Part shown: positions 55,602 through 64,000 of the stretch, piece by piece
How positions within the stretch are numbered: position 1 is the stretch's first letter
Layout: every line of letters begins with the position of its first letter
From: Tropicibacter sp. R16_0
Lineage (GTDB): Bacteria; Pseudomonadota; Alphaproteobacteria; Rhodobacterales; Rhodobacteraceae
Assembly: GCF_017743935.1 (NCBI RefSeq)
Contig: NZ_JAGHRE010000012.1
Location: 56,526 to 120,525 of the forward strand
DNA length: 64,000 nt
Direction: 5' to 3'
Notes under the pieces: generated by a model
What the model saw: only the letters and a program-made list of their open reading frames with translations
Told to the model about the DNA's origin: nothing
Databases searched by the model: none
Program-made: the position numbers and the translations under genes

Positions 55602-57077
55602 ATGTCGGAAACGGCGCTCTCCGCGCGTACGGATATCGAGGACAAGGCGCTTGTGCGTTCTTTTTCTTATGTAAATGGAAAATGGGTGGCTGCAGCGTCC
55701 GGCGACAGCTTTGCTGTGACTGATCCCGCCAATGGCGACCACCTGGGTGATGTAACGGCTATGTCGGCAGAGGAATCATCTGCCGCGGTTGACGCAGCTC
55801 AGGCCGCGTTCCCCGCATGGGCTGCGCTGTTGCCGCAGGAACGTGCCGCCACTCTACGCCGGTGGTTTGAGCTGCAGCTGGAGCACAAGGAAGACCTGGC
55901 GCGCATCATGGTGCTGGAACAGGGCAAACCCATCTCCGAGGCGCGCGGCGAAATCGACTATGGCGCGGCCTTTGTAGAGTTCTATTCAGAAGAGGCTAAG
56001 CGTCCCAATATTGAAGGTGTGACCAGCCATTTGCCGGACGCGGAGGTTGAGCTTTGGCGCGAACCTGTGGGGGTGGCCGCGCTGATCACACCGTGGAACT
56101 TCCCCTCGGCCATGCTGACTCGCAAGGCGGCGGCGGCTCTGGCGGCGGGCTGCACTGTGGTGGCGCACCCGTCGGGCGAAACACCTTATAGTGCACTGGC
56201 GCTGGCTGAGCTGGCCGAACGCGCGGGCATTCCGGCGGGCGTCTTCAATGTTGTCACCGGCGTCGCCCCGACCGTAGTGGAACCTTGGACCCGCGATCCG
56301 CGCGTGCGAGCGTTGTCCTTCACCGGCTCCACCAATGTGGGCAAGCTGCTCTACCGCCAATCGGCCGAATCCGTGAAGCGCCTTGTGCTGGAACTGGGCG
56401 GCCATGCGCCAGTCATCGTCTTCAAGGGCGCGGATCTGGACGTGGCCGTGGCCGAGACCATCAAGGCGAAATTCGCCACCTCCGGACAGGATTGTTTGGG
56501 GGCCAATCGCATCTTCGTGGAACGTCCGATTTACGACGAATTCTGCGCCAAGTTCATCGACGCCACCAAGGCGCTGACCGTAGGCATCGGTATGGACGAC
56601 CCAGACATTGGCCCGCTGATGAACGAAAGTGCGGTGCAGAAACAGGAAGAGCATGTGGCCGACGCGTTGGAAAAAGGCGCGAAGCTGGCCTGCGGCGGCA
56701 AACGCCACCCGTTAGGACCGCTGTTTTTCGAACCAACCGTGCTGGTCGATGCGCCCGCAGATGCCTGCATCATGTCGGAAGAGACCTTTGGCCCCGTCGC
56801 CCCGATCACCTCGTTCGACACCGAGGACGAGGTCGTGGCATGCGCCAATGACAGCGAATACGGTCTGGTCGCATATCTGCATAGCCACGACCCGCGTCGC
56901 ATCTATCGGATAAGCCGCGCGCTGCAATACGGCATGGTCGCGGTGAACCGCACCAAGGTCACCGGCGCGCCGATCCCCTTCGGGGGCACCAAACAATCTG
57001 GTCTGGGTCGCGAAGGGGCGCGTCTGGGCATGGAAGAATTTACCGAAATCAAATACGTCTGCCGCGACTGGGCGTGA
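55602..57077 (+). CDS. doeC: DoeC, aspartate-semialdehyde dehydrogenase of ectoine degradation (ALDH family)
   Basis: 491 residues, succinate-semialdehyde-dehydrogenase type ALDH. Catalytic Glu in LVLELGGHAPV (about 259-269) and Cys in SGQDCLGANR (about 293-302); GSTNVGKLL near 240 is the NAD loop. In ectoine degradation it oxidises L-aspartate-4-semialdehyde to aspartate. The start at 55602 is preceded by GAGGAGGAT. It lies 82 bases after doeX and 28 bases before doeD. Confidence 0.9.
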   Translation: MSETALSARTDIEDKALVRSFSYVNGKWVAAASGDSFAVTDPANGDHLGDVTAMSAEESSAAVDAAQAAFPAWAALLPQERAATLRRWFELQLEHKEDLARIMVLEQGKPISEARGEIDYGAAFVEFYSEEAKRPNIEGVTSHLPDAEVELWREPVGVAALITPWNFPSAMLTRKAAAALAAGCTVVAHPSGETPYSALALAELAERAGIPAGVFNVVTGVAPTVVEPWTRDPRVRALSFTGSTNVGKLLYRQSAESVKRLVLELGGHAPVIVFKGADLDVAVAETIKAKFATSGQDCLGANRIFVERPIYDEFCAKFIDATKALTVGIGMDDPDIGPLMNESAVQKQEEHVADALEKGAKLACGGKRHPLGPLFFEPTVLVDAPADACIMSEETFGPVAPITSFDTEDEVVACANDSEYGLVAYLHSHDPRRIYRISRALQYGMVAVNRTKVTGAPIPFGGTKQSGLGREGARLGMEEFTEIKYVCRDWA

Positions 57078-57105
57078 TCCCACGCGGGACTAGAAAGGAA
57101 CTCAA

Positions 57106-58479
57106 ATGCTGAAGAACGACCAACTCGACCAGTGGGATCGCGAGAACTTTTTCCATCCCTCGACCCACCTGGCTCAGCACGCCCGCGGTGAAAGCCCGAA
57201 CCGGGTGATCAAGACCGCCAGCGGTGTCTTCATCGAAGACCGTGACGGCAACAAGCTGCTCGACGCCTTCGCCGGGCTTTACTGTGTGAACGTGGGCTAT
57301 GGCCGCCAGGATATTGCCGAGGCCATCGCCGACCAGGCGCGGGAACTGGCTTATTATCACTCCTATGTCGGCCACGGCACCGAGGCCTCGATCACCCTGT
57401 CGAAAATGATCCTGGATCGCGCGCCGAAAAACATGTCCAAGGTCTACTTCGGCCTCGGCGGCTCGGACGCGAATGAAACCAACGTCAAGCTGATCTGGTA
57501 TTACAACAACATCTTGGGCCGTCCCGAGAAGAAAAAGATCATCTCACGCTGGCGTGGCTATCACGGGTCTGGTCTGGTGACCGGCTCGCTGACGGGGCTT
57601 GAGCTGTTCCACAAGAAATTCGATCTGCCGGTTGAGCAGGTGATCCACACTGAAGCCCCTTACTACTATCGCCGTGCCGATCTGGACCAGAGCGAAGAAC
57701 AGTTTGTCGCCCATTGCGCCGCCGAACTGGAGGCGCTGATCGAACGTGAGGGCGCCGACACCATCGCGGCCTTCATCGGTGAGCCGGTTCTGGGCACCGG
57801 CGGCATCGTGCCCCCGCCCGCCGGATACTGGGAAGCCATTCAGGCCGTGCTGAAAAAGCACGATATCCTGCTGGTCGCAGATGAGGTTGTCACCGGATTT
57901 GGCCGCCTGGGCACCATGTTCGGCTCGGACCATTACGGGATCGAACCGGACATCATCACCATCGCCAAGGGGCTGACCTCAGCCTATGCGCCGCTGTCGG
58001 GCTCGATCGTGTCAGACAAAGTCTGGAAGGTGCTGGAACAGGGCACCGATGAAAACGGTCCCATCGGCCATGGCTGGACCTATTCGGCGCACCCGATCGG
58101 GGCGGCGGCCGGTGTGGCCAACCTGAAACTGATCGACGAGCTGAACCTGGTCGGGAACGCAGGCGAGGTCGGCACCTATCTGAACGAAACCATGACCGCC
58201 GCGCTGGCCGATCATGCCCATGTCGGCGACGTGCGCGGCGAGGGCATGCTCTGCGCGGTCGAATTCGTGAAGGATAAGGACAGCCGTACCTTCTTTGATG
58301 CCTCCGACAAGATCGGTCCGCAGATCTCGGCCAAACTGCTGGAACAGTCCAAGATCATCGCCCGCGCCATGCCGCAAGGCGACATCCTGGGCTTTGCGCC
58401 ACCCTTCTGCCTGACCCGCGAAGAGGCCGATCAGGTAGTGGCCGGGACGGTCGAAGCCGTAAAAACGGTGCTGGGCTAA
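57106..58479 (+). CDS. doeD: DoeD, class III aminotransferase of ectoine degradation
   Basis: 457 residues. Class III hallmarks GLGGSDANETNVKLIWYYNN (about 125-144), DEVVTGFGRLG (about 262-272) and the Schiff-base Lys in TIAKGLTSAYAPLSG (about 287-301). Converts diaminobutyrate to aspartate semialdehyde with 2-oxoglutarate or pyruvate. It is the last gene of the plus-strand block. Related class III enzymes act on putrescine and other diamines, so specificity is inferred from context. Confidence 0.9.
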   Translation: MLKNDQLDQWDRENFFHPSTHLAQHARGESPNRVIKTASGVFIEDRDGNKLLDAFAGLYCVNVGYGRQDIAEAIADQARELAYYHSYVGHGTEASITLSKMILDRAPKNMSKVYFGLGGSDANETNVKLIWYYNNILGRPEKKKIISRWRGYHGSGLVTGSLTGLELFHKKFDLPVEQVIHTEAPYYYRRADLDQSEEQFVAHCAAELEALIEREGADTIAAFIGEPVLGTGGIVPPPAGYWEAIQAVLKKHDILLVADEVVTGFGRLGTMFGSDHYGIEPDIITIAKGLTSAYAPLSGSIVSDKVWKVLEQGTDENGPIGHGWTYSAHPIGAAAGVANLKLIDELNLVGNAGEVGTYLNETMTAALADHAHVGDVRGEGMLCAVEFVKDKDSRTFFDASDKIGPQISAKLLEQSKIIARAMPQGDILGFAPPFCLTREEADQVVAGTVEAVKTVLG

Positions 58480-58498
58480 ACCGCACGCAATTCTCACA

Positions 58499-58526
58499 AA
58501 CAGGGCCGGCTTATGTCGGCCCTGTT
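58499..58526. terminator. Hairpin terminator between convergent doeD and ask
   Basis: Ten-pair stem AACAGGGCCG / CGGCCCTGTT with an eight-base loop; symmetrical, so it may end both the doe and ect operons. T tract weak. Confidence 0.75.
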
Positions 58527-58619
58527 CAGTCAGGTGCGGAAACCTTCGCCCGGAAGTACAAACCATCAAACTTGTTTCTGGTATTGAGCCAACCTGTGGC
58601 GCGCTTGCAGACTGTTAGC

Positions 58620-60056
58620 TCACGCCACCTGCTGAAGATGGTCTTCGCGTGACGCCTCGACCAGAGCCGCATGCAAAGCCATCACCGCAGCATCAGCAGC
58701 TTCACGCGGGACAACGAATTGAATGTCCACATTGCGTGGTGTCTGGTGGGCGGCAATCAGGTCGATCTCCGCCGTTTCCAAAGACATCAGACCTCGACTA
58801 AAGGCTTTCAGCCCACTGAGGTCACGCCCGATCGCCGAGACAATCGCCACATTGCGAGCACTGATCTTTGCAGAGGGGTTCGCGTCTTCCAAATCAGACA
58901 CCACGCGACGCACGATTTTCAGCGGGGCCTCGACATAGTGGGTGATCGAATTGGCGTTCGACGTTTTCGAGGCGATACGCACGTTGTGACGCCTGAGCGC
59001 GTCCAGAGCGGCTGCGTCGTAGCCTTTCACGCCCACCATGTCCTGTTCGAACAGCTCCAAGGCGACAACATTCAGCCCAGTGATTATTTCCACGCCCGGT
59101 GCGCTTGCAGCCTGTTCATCGATAAGCGTACCCGGGTCAGCGGGCTCAAACGCATTGGTGACCCGCAACGCCACCTTCGATTGACGCAGGATTTTGGCGG
59201 CGTTGGGGTGAATGGCCTCCATCCCCATGTTCGAGAGCTGGTCGGCGACATCATAGTTGGTATGCCCCAACTTGCGGACCTGCTCCGCGCCAACCAGAGC
59301 AGGATCGGCAGAGGACAGATGAAATTCCTTATGAATGATTGCCTCTTTTGCCCCGGTGAAGGCGGCGATGTTCGAAAATGTAACTTCCGAATAGCCACGG
59401 TCGTACTCGCGCATCAAGCCTTCACGACATTGCGCGTAGCCTGTCACGATGGGCAGTTCTGTGGCCAAGTCTATGTCTTGAAAGGCGCCTGCGATACGAG
59501 CCTGCAAATTGCATTCGGTTTCATCGCGCCAACCGCTGAGGTCGACAAAGCGGGCATTGATCCCGGCACGCTGCAACATGAGCGTCGTGACATAGGCGGA
59601 ATGCGCCTCGCCCAGGCCGGACAGAATCTCGCGCACGATCATCATCTGGCTCGACAACCGGAAATGCCCGTAAGAGCACAGGCGACGCAGGTCATAAAGA
59701 CAATTGCGCGCGCCTTCGATCCGGTCACGGACGAAATCTTCGGCCAGGGTGCGGTCGGCGGCATTGTGCAGCACCTTGTTGTGACACGCGCCCATTGCTT
59801 CGGCTACGCGGGTCAGCGCATCCAGCCAGCTGTGATCATTGTCGTCATTGGCAAACAGAGCATAGACGCCGGGTTCGCCGGTTTTCTAGTGCTCCAGAAG
59901 CAGGTTTGTGATCCCGCCAAAGGCAGAAACCACGAAAACACGGTGGAACAGGGCGTCCGCCTTCCGATCGCCAACGATCAAGGCATCGCGCAGCTCGTGG
60001 ATGCGCGACATGGAGGTGCCGCCGATCTTCTCGACGGTATGTGCAGGGAAGGTCAC
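58620..60056 (-). pseudogene. ask: Ectoine-type aspartokinase, interrupted by an amber codon
   Basis: The full frame (about 478 residues) runs from a GTG at 60056 to the stop at 58620: TVEKIGGTSMSRIHELRDAL at the N-terminus, then VVSAFGGITNLLLEH, a TAG at 59886-59888 (codon 57) and KTGEPGVYALFAN in the same frame, and on through the kinase domain (SEVTFSNIAAFTGAKEAIIH) to the ACT region. In this family a Lys (AAG) stands at that place, so one A to T change explains the TAG. Restart at the ATG at 59795 would lack the ATP/aspartate-binding N-terminus. Last gene of ectA-ectB-ectC-ask, 30 bases after ectC. The ask-ect enzyme is normally a feedback-resistant supplier of aspartyl phosphate. Confidence 0.88.
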
Positions 60057-60086
60057 GATGTGTCATCCGGCTGATGCCAGAGCCTC

Positions 60087-60491
60087 TTAAGCTGTTTCCA
60101 GGTCGTCTGCCGCCGCATACGAGCCATCTTCGCGGTGCACTTCGGTGCCGGTGACCGGCGGATTGAAGCAGCAGGCCATGATCAGCTCTTCTTCTGCGCG
60201 CAAAATGTGGCGGTCGTGCTTGTCCAGCGCATACATCACGCCGGGCTTGATATAGTGGGTTTCCCCAGTGGCCAAGTCCGTGATCGAGCCGGTACCCTGC
60301 ATGCAATAGACGCTTTCGAAATGGTTCTTGTATTCGAACGTGTGTTCTGAGCCCGGCTCAAGAAAGGTGACGTGGAAGGAAAAGCCCATCCCGTCATCAG
60401 CCAGTAACATGCGAACGCTGCTCCATTGGGCGTCCGACACGACCCGATCGCGTTCTTTTGTGATGATCTCGTTGAAATCGCGTACAATCAT
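60087..60491 (-). CDS. ectC: Ectoine synthase
   Basis: 134 residues. Small cupin: MIVRDFNEIITKERDRVVSD, FLEPGSEHTFEYKNHFESVY with the metal-binding His/Glu/Tyr residues, and GVMYALDKHDRHILRAEEE with the late His. It closes N-gamma-acetyl-diaminobutyrate to ectoine with loss of water. It has the standard length and comes right after ectB (3-base gap). Confidence 0.96.
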   Translation of the reverse strand: MIVRDFNEIITKERDRVVSDAQWSSVRMLLADDGMGFSFHVTFLEPGSEHTFEYKNHFESVYCMQGTGSITDLATGETHYIKPGVMYALDKHDRHILRAEEELIMACCFNPPVTGTEVHREDGSYAAADDLETA

Positions 60492-60494
60492 GTC

Positions 60495-61781
60495 TTACTC
60501 CGCTGCAAATTTGCTTGAATCGGTGGCGATGCGCATGGCATTCCGCAGGATTCTGAGACCTTTCAGGAAGGTCGCGTCATCGGTGGTCAAGGGGGCCAGA
60601 ACCTTGACCACTTGATCCTCGTTTCCCGAGGTTTCGATGATCAGCCCGTCTTTGAAGGCGCTGGCGCAGATAGCCACCGCCAGGTCGCCTGATCCGACAT
60701 CCAGCCCCTGCATCATGCCACGCCCTTTGAGCTTGGCGCCGGGCAGAAACTCGGCCATTTCCTCCAACGCCGCGGTCAACAAGCGCGCCTTGGCGGCGAC
60801 CTCCTTCTGGAACCGATCATCAGCCCAGAATTTTGTCACGGCCACGCGGGCGGTGACAAAGGCGTGGGTGTTGCCCCGGAAGGTGCCGTTGTGTTCAGCA
60901 GGGCCAAAGACGTCATGCTCAGGACGCACCAGCAAGAGCGCCATGGGCAGGCCAAAGCCCGAAACGGATTTCGCCAGTGTGACGATATCCGGGGTGATGT
61001 CCATGTCCTCAAAAGAGAAAAAGCCGCCGGTCCGGCCACAGCCCGCTTGGATGTCATCAATTATCAGCAATGCGCCATGTTCCTTAGCCAGCGCGGCAAC
61101 GCGCTGGATCCATTCGGGGCGGGCAGCATTCAAGCCGCCTTCGCCTTGTACGGTTTCCAAGAGAATTGCCGCCGGTGCATCAATCCCGGACGAGCGGTCC
61201 TTGAGCATGGCTTCAAGGAAATCGGCTGTGTCCGTGTCGCCGGGGAAATAGCCGTCATAAGGCATGCGCGTCACGCCGTTCAGCGTGGTGCCCGCACCGC
61301 CCCGGTGATAGCTGTTGCCTGTCGCTGACAGCGCCCCCAGGGTGACACCGTGAAACCCGTTGGTGAAAGCGATCACACTGGTGCGTCCGGTAACCTTGCG
61401 CGCCAGTTTCAGCGCCGCTTCCACTGCGTTGGCCCCGGTGGGGCCGGTGAACATCACCTTGTGATCCATTTTGCGCGGCTTAAGGATGTGTTGGTCAAAC
61501 GCGTCCAGAAATGCGGCCTTGGCATCCGTGTGCAGATCCAGTCCGTGGGCCAGACCATCCGACTGCAGATGATCAATCAACGCCTCTTTCATGTCCGGAT
61601 CGTTATGTCCGTAGTTCAGTGACGAACACCCGGCCAGGAAATCGATGTAGCGCGTGCCATCGCGGTTGATCATCTCGGACCCTTTTGCCGAAGTGAACAC
61701 AGCGTCAAATCCCCGGCAATAGCTGCGCGCCTCGGACTCGCGACGTTTGAAAATGGCAATATCGGCGGGGTTCGTAGACAT
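60495..61781 (-). CDS. ectB: Diaminobutyrate-2-oxoglutarate aminotransferase
   Basis: 428 residues. Class III aminotransferase, ectoine branch: the N-terminal FKRRESEARSYCRGFDAVF, FTGPTGANAVEAALKLARK (about 111-129) and Lys in TLAKSVSGFGLPMALL (about 269-284). Converts aspartate semialdehyde to L-2,4-diaminobutyrate. Start at 61781 with AAGAGAGGTC upstream; an extension of 21 residues is not supported. It reads 66 bases after ectA. Confidence 0.96.
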   Translation of the reverse strand: MSTNPADIAIFKRRESEARSYCRGFDAVFTSAKGSEMINRDGTRYIDFLAGCSSLNYGHNDPDMKEALIDHLQSDGLAHGLDLHTDAKAAFLDAFDQHILKPRKMDHKVMFTGPTGANAVEAALKLARKVTGRTSVIAFTNGFHGVTLGALSATGNSYHRGGAGTTLNGVTRMPYDGYFPGDTDTADFLEAMLKDRSSGIDAPAAILLETVQGEGGLNAARPEWIQRVAALAKEHGALLIIDDIQAGCGRTGGFFSFEDMDITPDIVTLAKSVSGFGLPMALLLVRPEHDVFGPAEHNGTFRGNTHAFVTARVAVTKFWADDRFQKEVAAKARLLTAALEEMAEFLPGAKLKGRGMMQGLDVGSGDLAVAICASAFKDGLIIETSGNEDQVVKVLAPLTTDDATFLKGLRILRNAMRIATDSSKFAAE

Positions 61782-61847
61782 ACGACCTCTCTTGGGTTTT
61801 GGGGGATGAATGAAAAATAAGCTGCTGAGTATAGAAGGTCGCATGGC

Positions 61848-62378
61848 TCAGGCGGCCAGTTGCGCCCGGTTCGCCAGCGAAATCGTGACCATATACTCGG
61901 TCTTGTGACGCTCGTGAAAATGCAGTGCTTGCGTGTAATAGGGCGTGATATCCAGCTTGCTGTCCTGAAGGCGCGCGAATTTGCGGAACAGGGCCCAGGA
62001 TGCGTCGTTATCGACGGTGATGGTGGTCTGCAGTCGGGTCACGTCTTTGCACTGCGGACGGTTCACGATGTTTTGCAGCATCAAGCCGCTCAATCCCTGA
62101 CCACGCGCGATTTCCGAGACCGCGACCTGCCAGACGAACAAGGTATCAGGCTCGTTCGGCATGACATAGGCGGACACCCAACCCGCTAGCTCGCCTGACA
62201 TTTCGGCCAGAACACAGGTGTCGGCAAAGTGATCGCACTGCAGCAGGTTGCAATACATGGAGTTCTCATCAAGCGGGCGACAGGCTCGGACAAGTTTCCA
62301 GATATCGGCGCCATCTCTGGCGGTGGGCTTGCGCAAAGACGGTAGATCGACGCGCATGGGGTGAGCGGGGTGTTGCAT
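61848..62378 (-). CDS. ectA: Diaminobutyrate acetyltransferase
   Basis: 176 residues, GNAT fold. The substrate segment PLDENSMYCNLLQCDHFADT (about 36-55) and the C-terminal ASWALFRKFARLQDSKLDIT are EctA hallmarks. It acetylates diaminobutyrate at the gamma amino group. The ATG at 62378 has AAAGGAGC; a start 12 codons up lacks one. First gene of the ect operon and divergent from ectR; compare the divergent paralogue at 37815. Confidence 0.95.
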   Translation of the reverse strand: MQHPAHPMRVDLPSLRKPTARDGADIWKLVRACRPLDENSMYCNLLQCDHFADTCVLAEMSGELAGWVSAYVMPNEPDTLFVWQVAVSEIARGQGLSGLMLQNIVNRPQCKDVTRLQTTITVDNDASWALFRKFARLQDSKLDITPYYTQALHFHERHKTEYMVTISLANRAQLAA

Positions 62379-62560
62379 TGTGAGCTCCTTTCGCTTCAGG
62401 GGTCGAAGTATCAAGGAGAAGCCGAAAGTTCAATAGTCAAAACAGTAAGGCGACGTAGCGTGGCAAAAAGTAGCTTTTTGCGATAGTTTTGTAGGGTTTT
62501 TGCCTGAGAGTCGCCAGATACAACTTCGTCATTCGAAATAATTTTGAATTTGCGCGCAAA

Positions 62561-62584
62561 TATCAAACCACGTATGCTTTGATA
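62561..62584. promoter_or_regulatory. Inverted repeat TATCAAA-N10-TTTGATA, candidate EctR operator
   Basis: Perfect seven-base arms with ten-base spacer in the ectA-ectR divergent region, 20 bases before the ectR start. A position overlapping the ectR promoter would fit autoregulation and control of ectA. Confidence 0.5.
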
Positions 62585-62604
62585 ATCAAATCAATGGGGG
62601 CGAA

Positions 62605-63081
62605 TTGGACCGGATCGACAGCAGCTTGATTGCCTTAAGACGAATTGTCCGCGCGACTGAACTGTTCGGGCGCGAGATTCGCCAGTCCACGGGCATCACC
62701 CCCACCCAGTTTCGCGTTCTGCAAATCGTCTCGGAACAGGGATACGCAACCGCCAAAGCCATCTCGTTGCGCATGCGCGTTTCGCAGGGAACCGTCACGT
62801 CCTTGGTAGATAAACTGGTCCGCGACAGGCTGGTCGTTCGGGAAAAATCCAACCTGGACCGACGCCAGATAAACATCCTGCTCACCGACGAAGGTGGCAA
62901 AATCCTTCAAGAGGCTCCGGACCCGCTCCAACAGCGTTTCGTGCGTAAGTTCGATGCCATGGAAGATTGGGAACAGGCCATGCTGGTGGCCAGCCTTGAA
63001 CGCGTGGCCACCATGTTGGACGCAGAAGATATGGACGCGTCGCCGGTGCTGGATACTGGTGAAATCAGACCTGCTGGTTAG
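62605..63081 (+). CDS. ectR: EctR-type MarR regulator of ectoine synthesis
   Basis: 158 residues from a TTG at 62605, preceded by GGGGGCGAA. MarR winged helix: MRVSQGTVTSLVDKLVRDRL at about 54-73 with wing EKSNLDRRQINILLTDEG. Very similar at both ends to the paralogue at 38547 (MDRIDSSL..., DPLQQRFVRKFDAMEDWEQA), which carries an ATG at the equivalent codon and so supports this start. Divergent from ectA, where EctR proteins repress ectABC at low salt in methylotrophs; the same role is inferred here. Confidence 0.9.
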   Translation: MDRIDSSLIALRRIVRATELFGREIRQSTGITPTQFRVLQIVSEQGYATAKAISLRMRVSQGTVTSLVDKLVRDRLVVREKSNLDRRQINILLTDEGGKILQEAPDPLQQRFVRKFDAMEDWEQAMLVASLERVATMLDAEDMDASPVLDTGEIRPAG

Positions 63082-63816
63082 GTGCTTGATGGTATGTTTC
63101 GCGGCCAGAGCTTTTGGGCGTTTCGGACAGTAATGCATGTAAGTCTGCGCCAGGCGTCCCGGACTTGGATGGCGGAAATTTGACAAGTTACAACAGAAAG
63201 GCGTTTTGTTCCGAGTTGCGCTGATTGGTCTCGATTACAGCGAGGTGACGGTTTGAACTGCGTCCCGCAGATTGTCTCTCAAGGATCGGCTTGATGACAT
63301 CGACCGCAACGCAGTGATGAGTATGTCGCAACAGTCACAAGAAACTGCGTCAGCGAAGTCCACGTATCCATGGTCGGATTTGTCCGCACTCCCGACCTTA
63401 GTCGACGCACCGTTTTTGCGCTCGCAGCGAATGACCGGCTCAGAGAAGCTGCGCTGCGGCGTGATCTCGGCCGATGAATGACTGCTAAGGGCCGACAACG
63501 CTGGTTGCCTTGCTTCCGATCTTGCGACTTTGCAAAGGTCTATATTGCGCATGGCAGTCGTTGGAGAAGAGTTTGGTGAATAGCCGTTTCTGACGATTTG
63601 CTGCGGGTGTAGAATAAGTTGACTTATCGACTCCTTGGTCCGCGCACTAAGGCCAGTACATGTCTAGTCCCCCAGATCAACCTTTAGTCGCAAGTGAATT
63701 ACCCCCAACCCAACTCACCCCATACGGTTGGGAACTGCTCGTGTTGATGTATTTTGTTGTCGCTGAAGGTGCGTGCGATCATAGTTTGGACTTACGGATC
63801 GAAACAGGAACCGCCC
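63082..63816. other. Long gap after ectR, no gene supported
   Basis: About 735 bases. Short open frames in it look random. It contains AGTGCGGACAAA-type sequence (minus strand of about 63379-63390) of the same kind seen at 27.35, 31.1, 33.65 and 36.88 kb. A TTGACT at about 63620 may belong to a promoter for the following gene. Confidence 0.4.
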
Positions 63817-64000
63817 ATGCCAGCACGAAACCGCTTTGCCGAACTGCATGACGAAATCACTGAATGGCGGCGAGACTTTCACGCCCATCCCGAACTGCGG
63901 TTCCAGGAACATCGCACGGCGGCCAAGGTGGCCGATCTTCTGAGCAGCTTTGGTTGCGACGAGGTTGTCAGCGGAGTTGGTCAGACCGGGGTTGTCGGAG
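63817..64000 (+). CDS. M20 family amidohydrolase, N-terminal part
   Basis: First 61 residues only; the gene runs off the window. The start PARNRFAELHDEITEWRRDF with the following HAHPELRFQEHRTA is the N-terminus of hippurate/N-acyl-amino-acid M20 hydrolases (HPEL motif). It may belong with the ectoine or arginine-type acyl metabolism, or be separate. A short frame starting at 63660 overlaps it and is not supported. Confidence 0.85.
   Translation, partial: MPARNRFAELHDEITEWRRDFHAHPELRFQEHRTAAKVADLLSSFGCDEVVSGVGQTGVVG

Noticed and set aside
59886..59888. TAG in ask read as a pyrrolysine or recoded codon
   Set aside because: No pyrrolysine genes are visible, the position is a surface-type Lys in relatives, and no recoding signal is known for this family; a nonsense mutation is simpler.
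58671..60074. 467-codon frame antisense to ask
   Set aside because: Shadow of the ask frame; the minus-strand frame has the family motifs in spite of its TAG.
63235..63552. 105-codon minus-strand frame
   Set aside because: Low-information composition, no ribosome binding site, covers a region with the dispersed GCGGACA sequence.
63660..63851. 63-codon frame before the final M20 gene
   Set aside because: Overlaps the well-supported M20 start out of frame and has no family features.

Overview
The window comes from an alphaproteobacterium of the Roseobacter group (Rhodobacteraceae, Ruegeria-like). This is inferred from the GC-rich sequence, the gene families and the content (periplasmic nitrate reductase, B12-dependent ribonucleotide reductase, non-pyrrolysine MttB protein, ectoine synthesis and breakdown, Ocd/CtlX/arginase). 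No plasmid or phage replication genes are visible, so it reads as chromosome.

Layout. 1-1579: end of a nap operon (napA tail, napB, napC). 2265-5906: class II ribonucleotide reductase. 6417-21642: mixed core genes, including an EF-hand protein, a methyltransferase, an MttB-family protein, an outer membrane barrel, cysteinyl-tRNA synthetase, citramalate synthase, a phytoene-synthase-like protein, an AlkA glycosylase, an esterase, a pseudouridine synthase and an HNH protein. 21704-25131: arginine breakdown (arginase, CtlX, ornithine cyclodeaminase) with a divergent Lrp regulator. 25128-26167: dsbB and a YqaA-type membrane protein.

26317-37742 is a tRNA-Leu-anchored accessory region. It holds an integrase C-terminal remnant, a decayed phage-like gene, a methanethiol-oxidase-like protein with a [2Fe-2S] ferredoxin and a CoA-binding protein, an IclR regulator, a HEPN-like protein, a TPR-like protein, an IS fragment, an Lrp/LysE/DUF2000/(broken) MaoC set, a compact tyrosine recombinase and two HTH proteins.

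37815-63081 is dominated by compatible-solute and amino-acid metabolism. A divergent paralogue of the ectA/ectR pair (37815-39020) opens it. A ten-gene minus-strand operon follows (48444 back to 39114: ABC uptake system, aminotransferase, CoA transferase, two M20 hydrolases, alanine-racemase-like enzyme), with a divergent LysR. Next come a GntR/FCD regulator and an ectoine catabolism block (M20 deacetylase and DoeA on minus; EutB, EutC, DoeX, DoeC, DoeD on plus). Last is the ectoine synthesis operon ectA-ectB-ectC-ask with divergent ectR. The ectoine-type aspartokinase carries an in-frame amber codon. Synthesis (EctB) and breakdown (DoeD/DoeC) use the same intermediates, so the block encodes both directions of one pathway.

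The strongest leads are the broken ask gene, the second ectA/ectR module, the undescribed ABC-aminotransferase-CoA transferase-M20-racemase operon, the ectoine catabolism block with an M20 enzyme where DoeB is expected and without EutA, UehABC or EnuR, and the MtoX-like/ferredoxin/CoA-binding cluster in the island.
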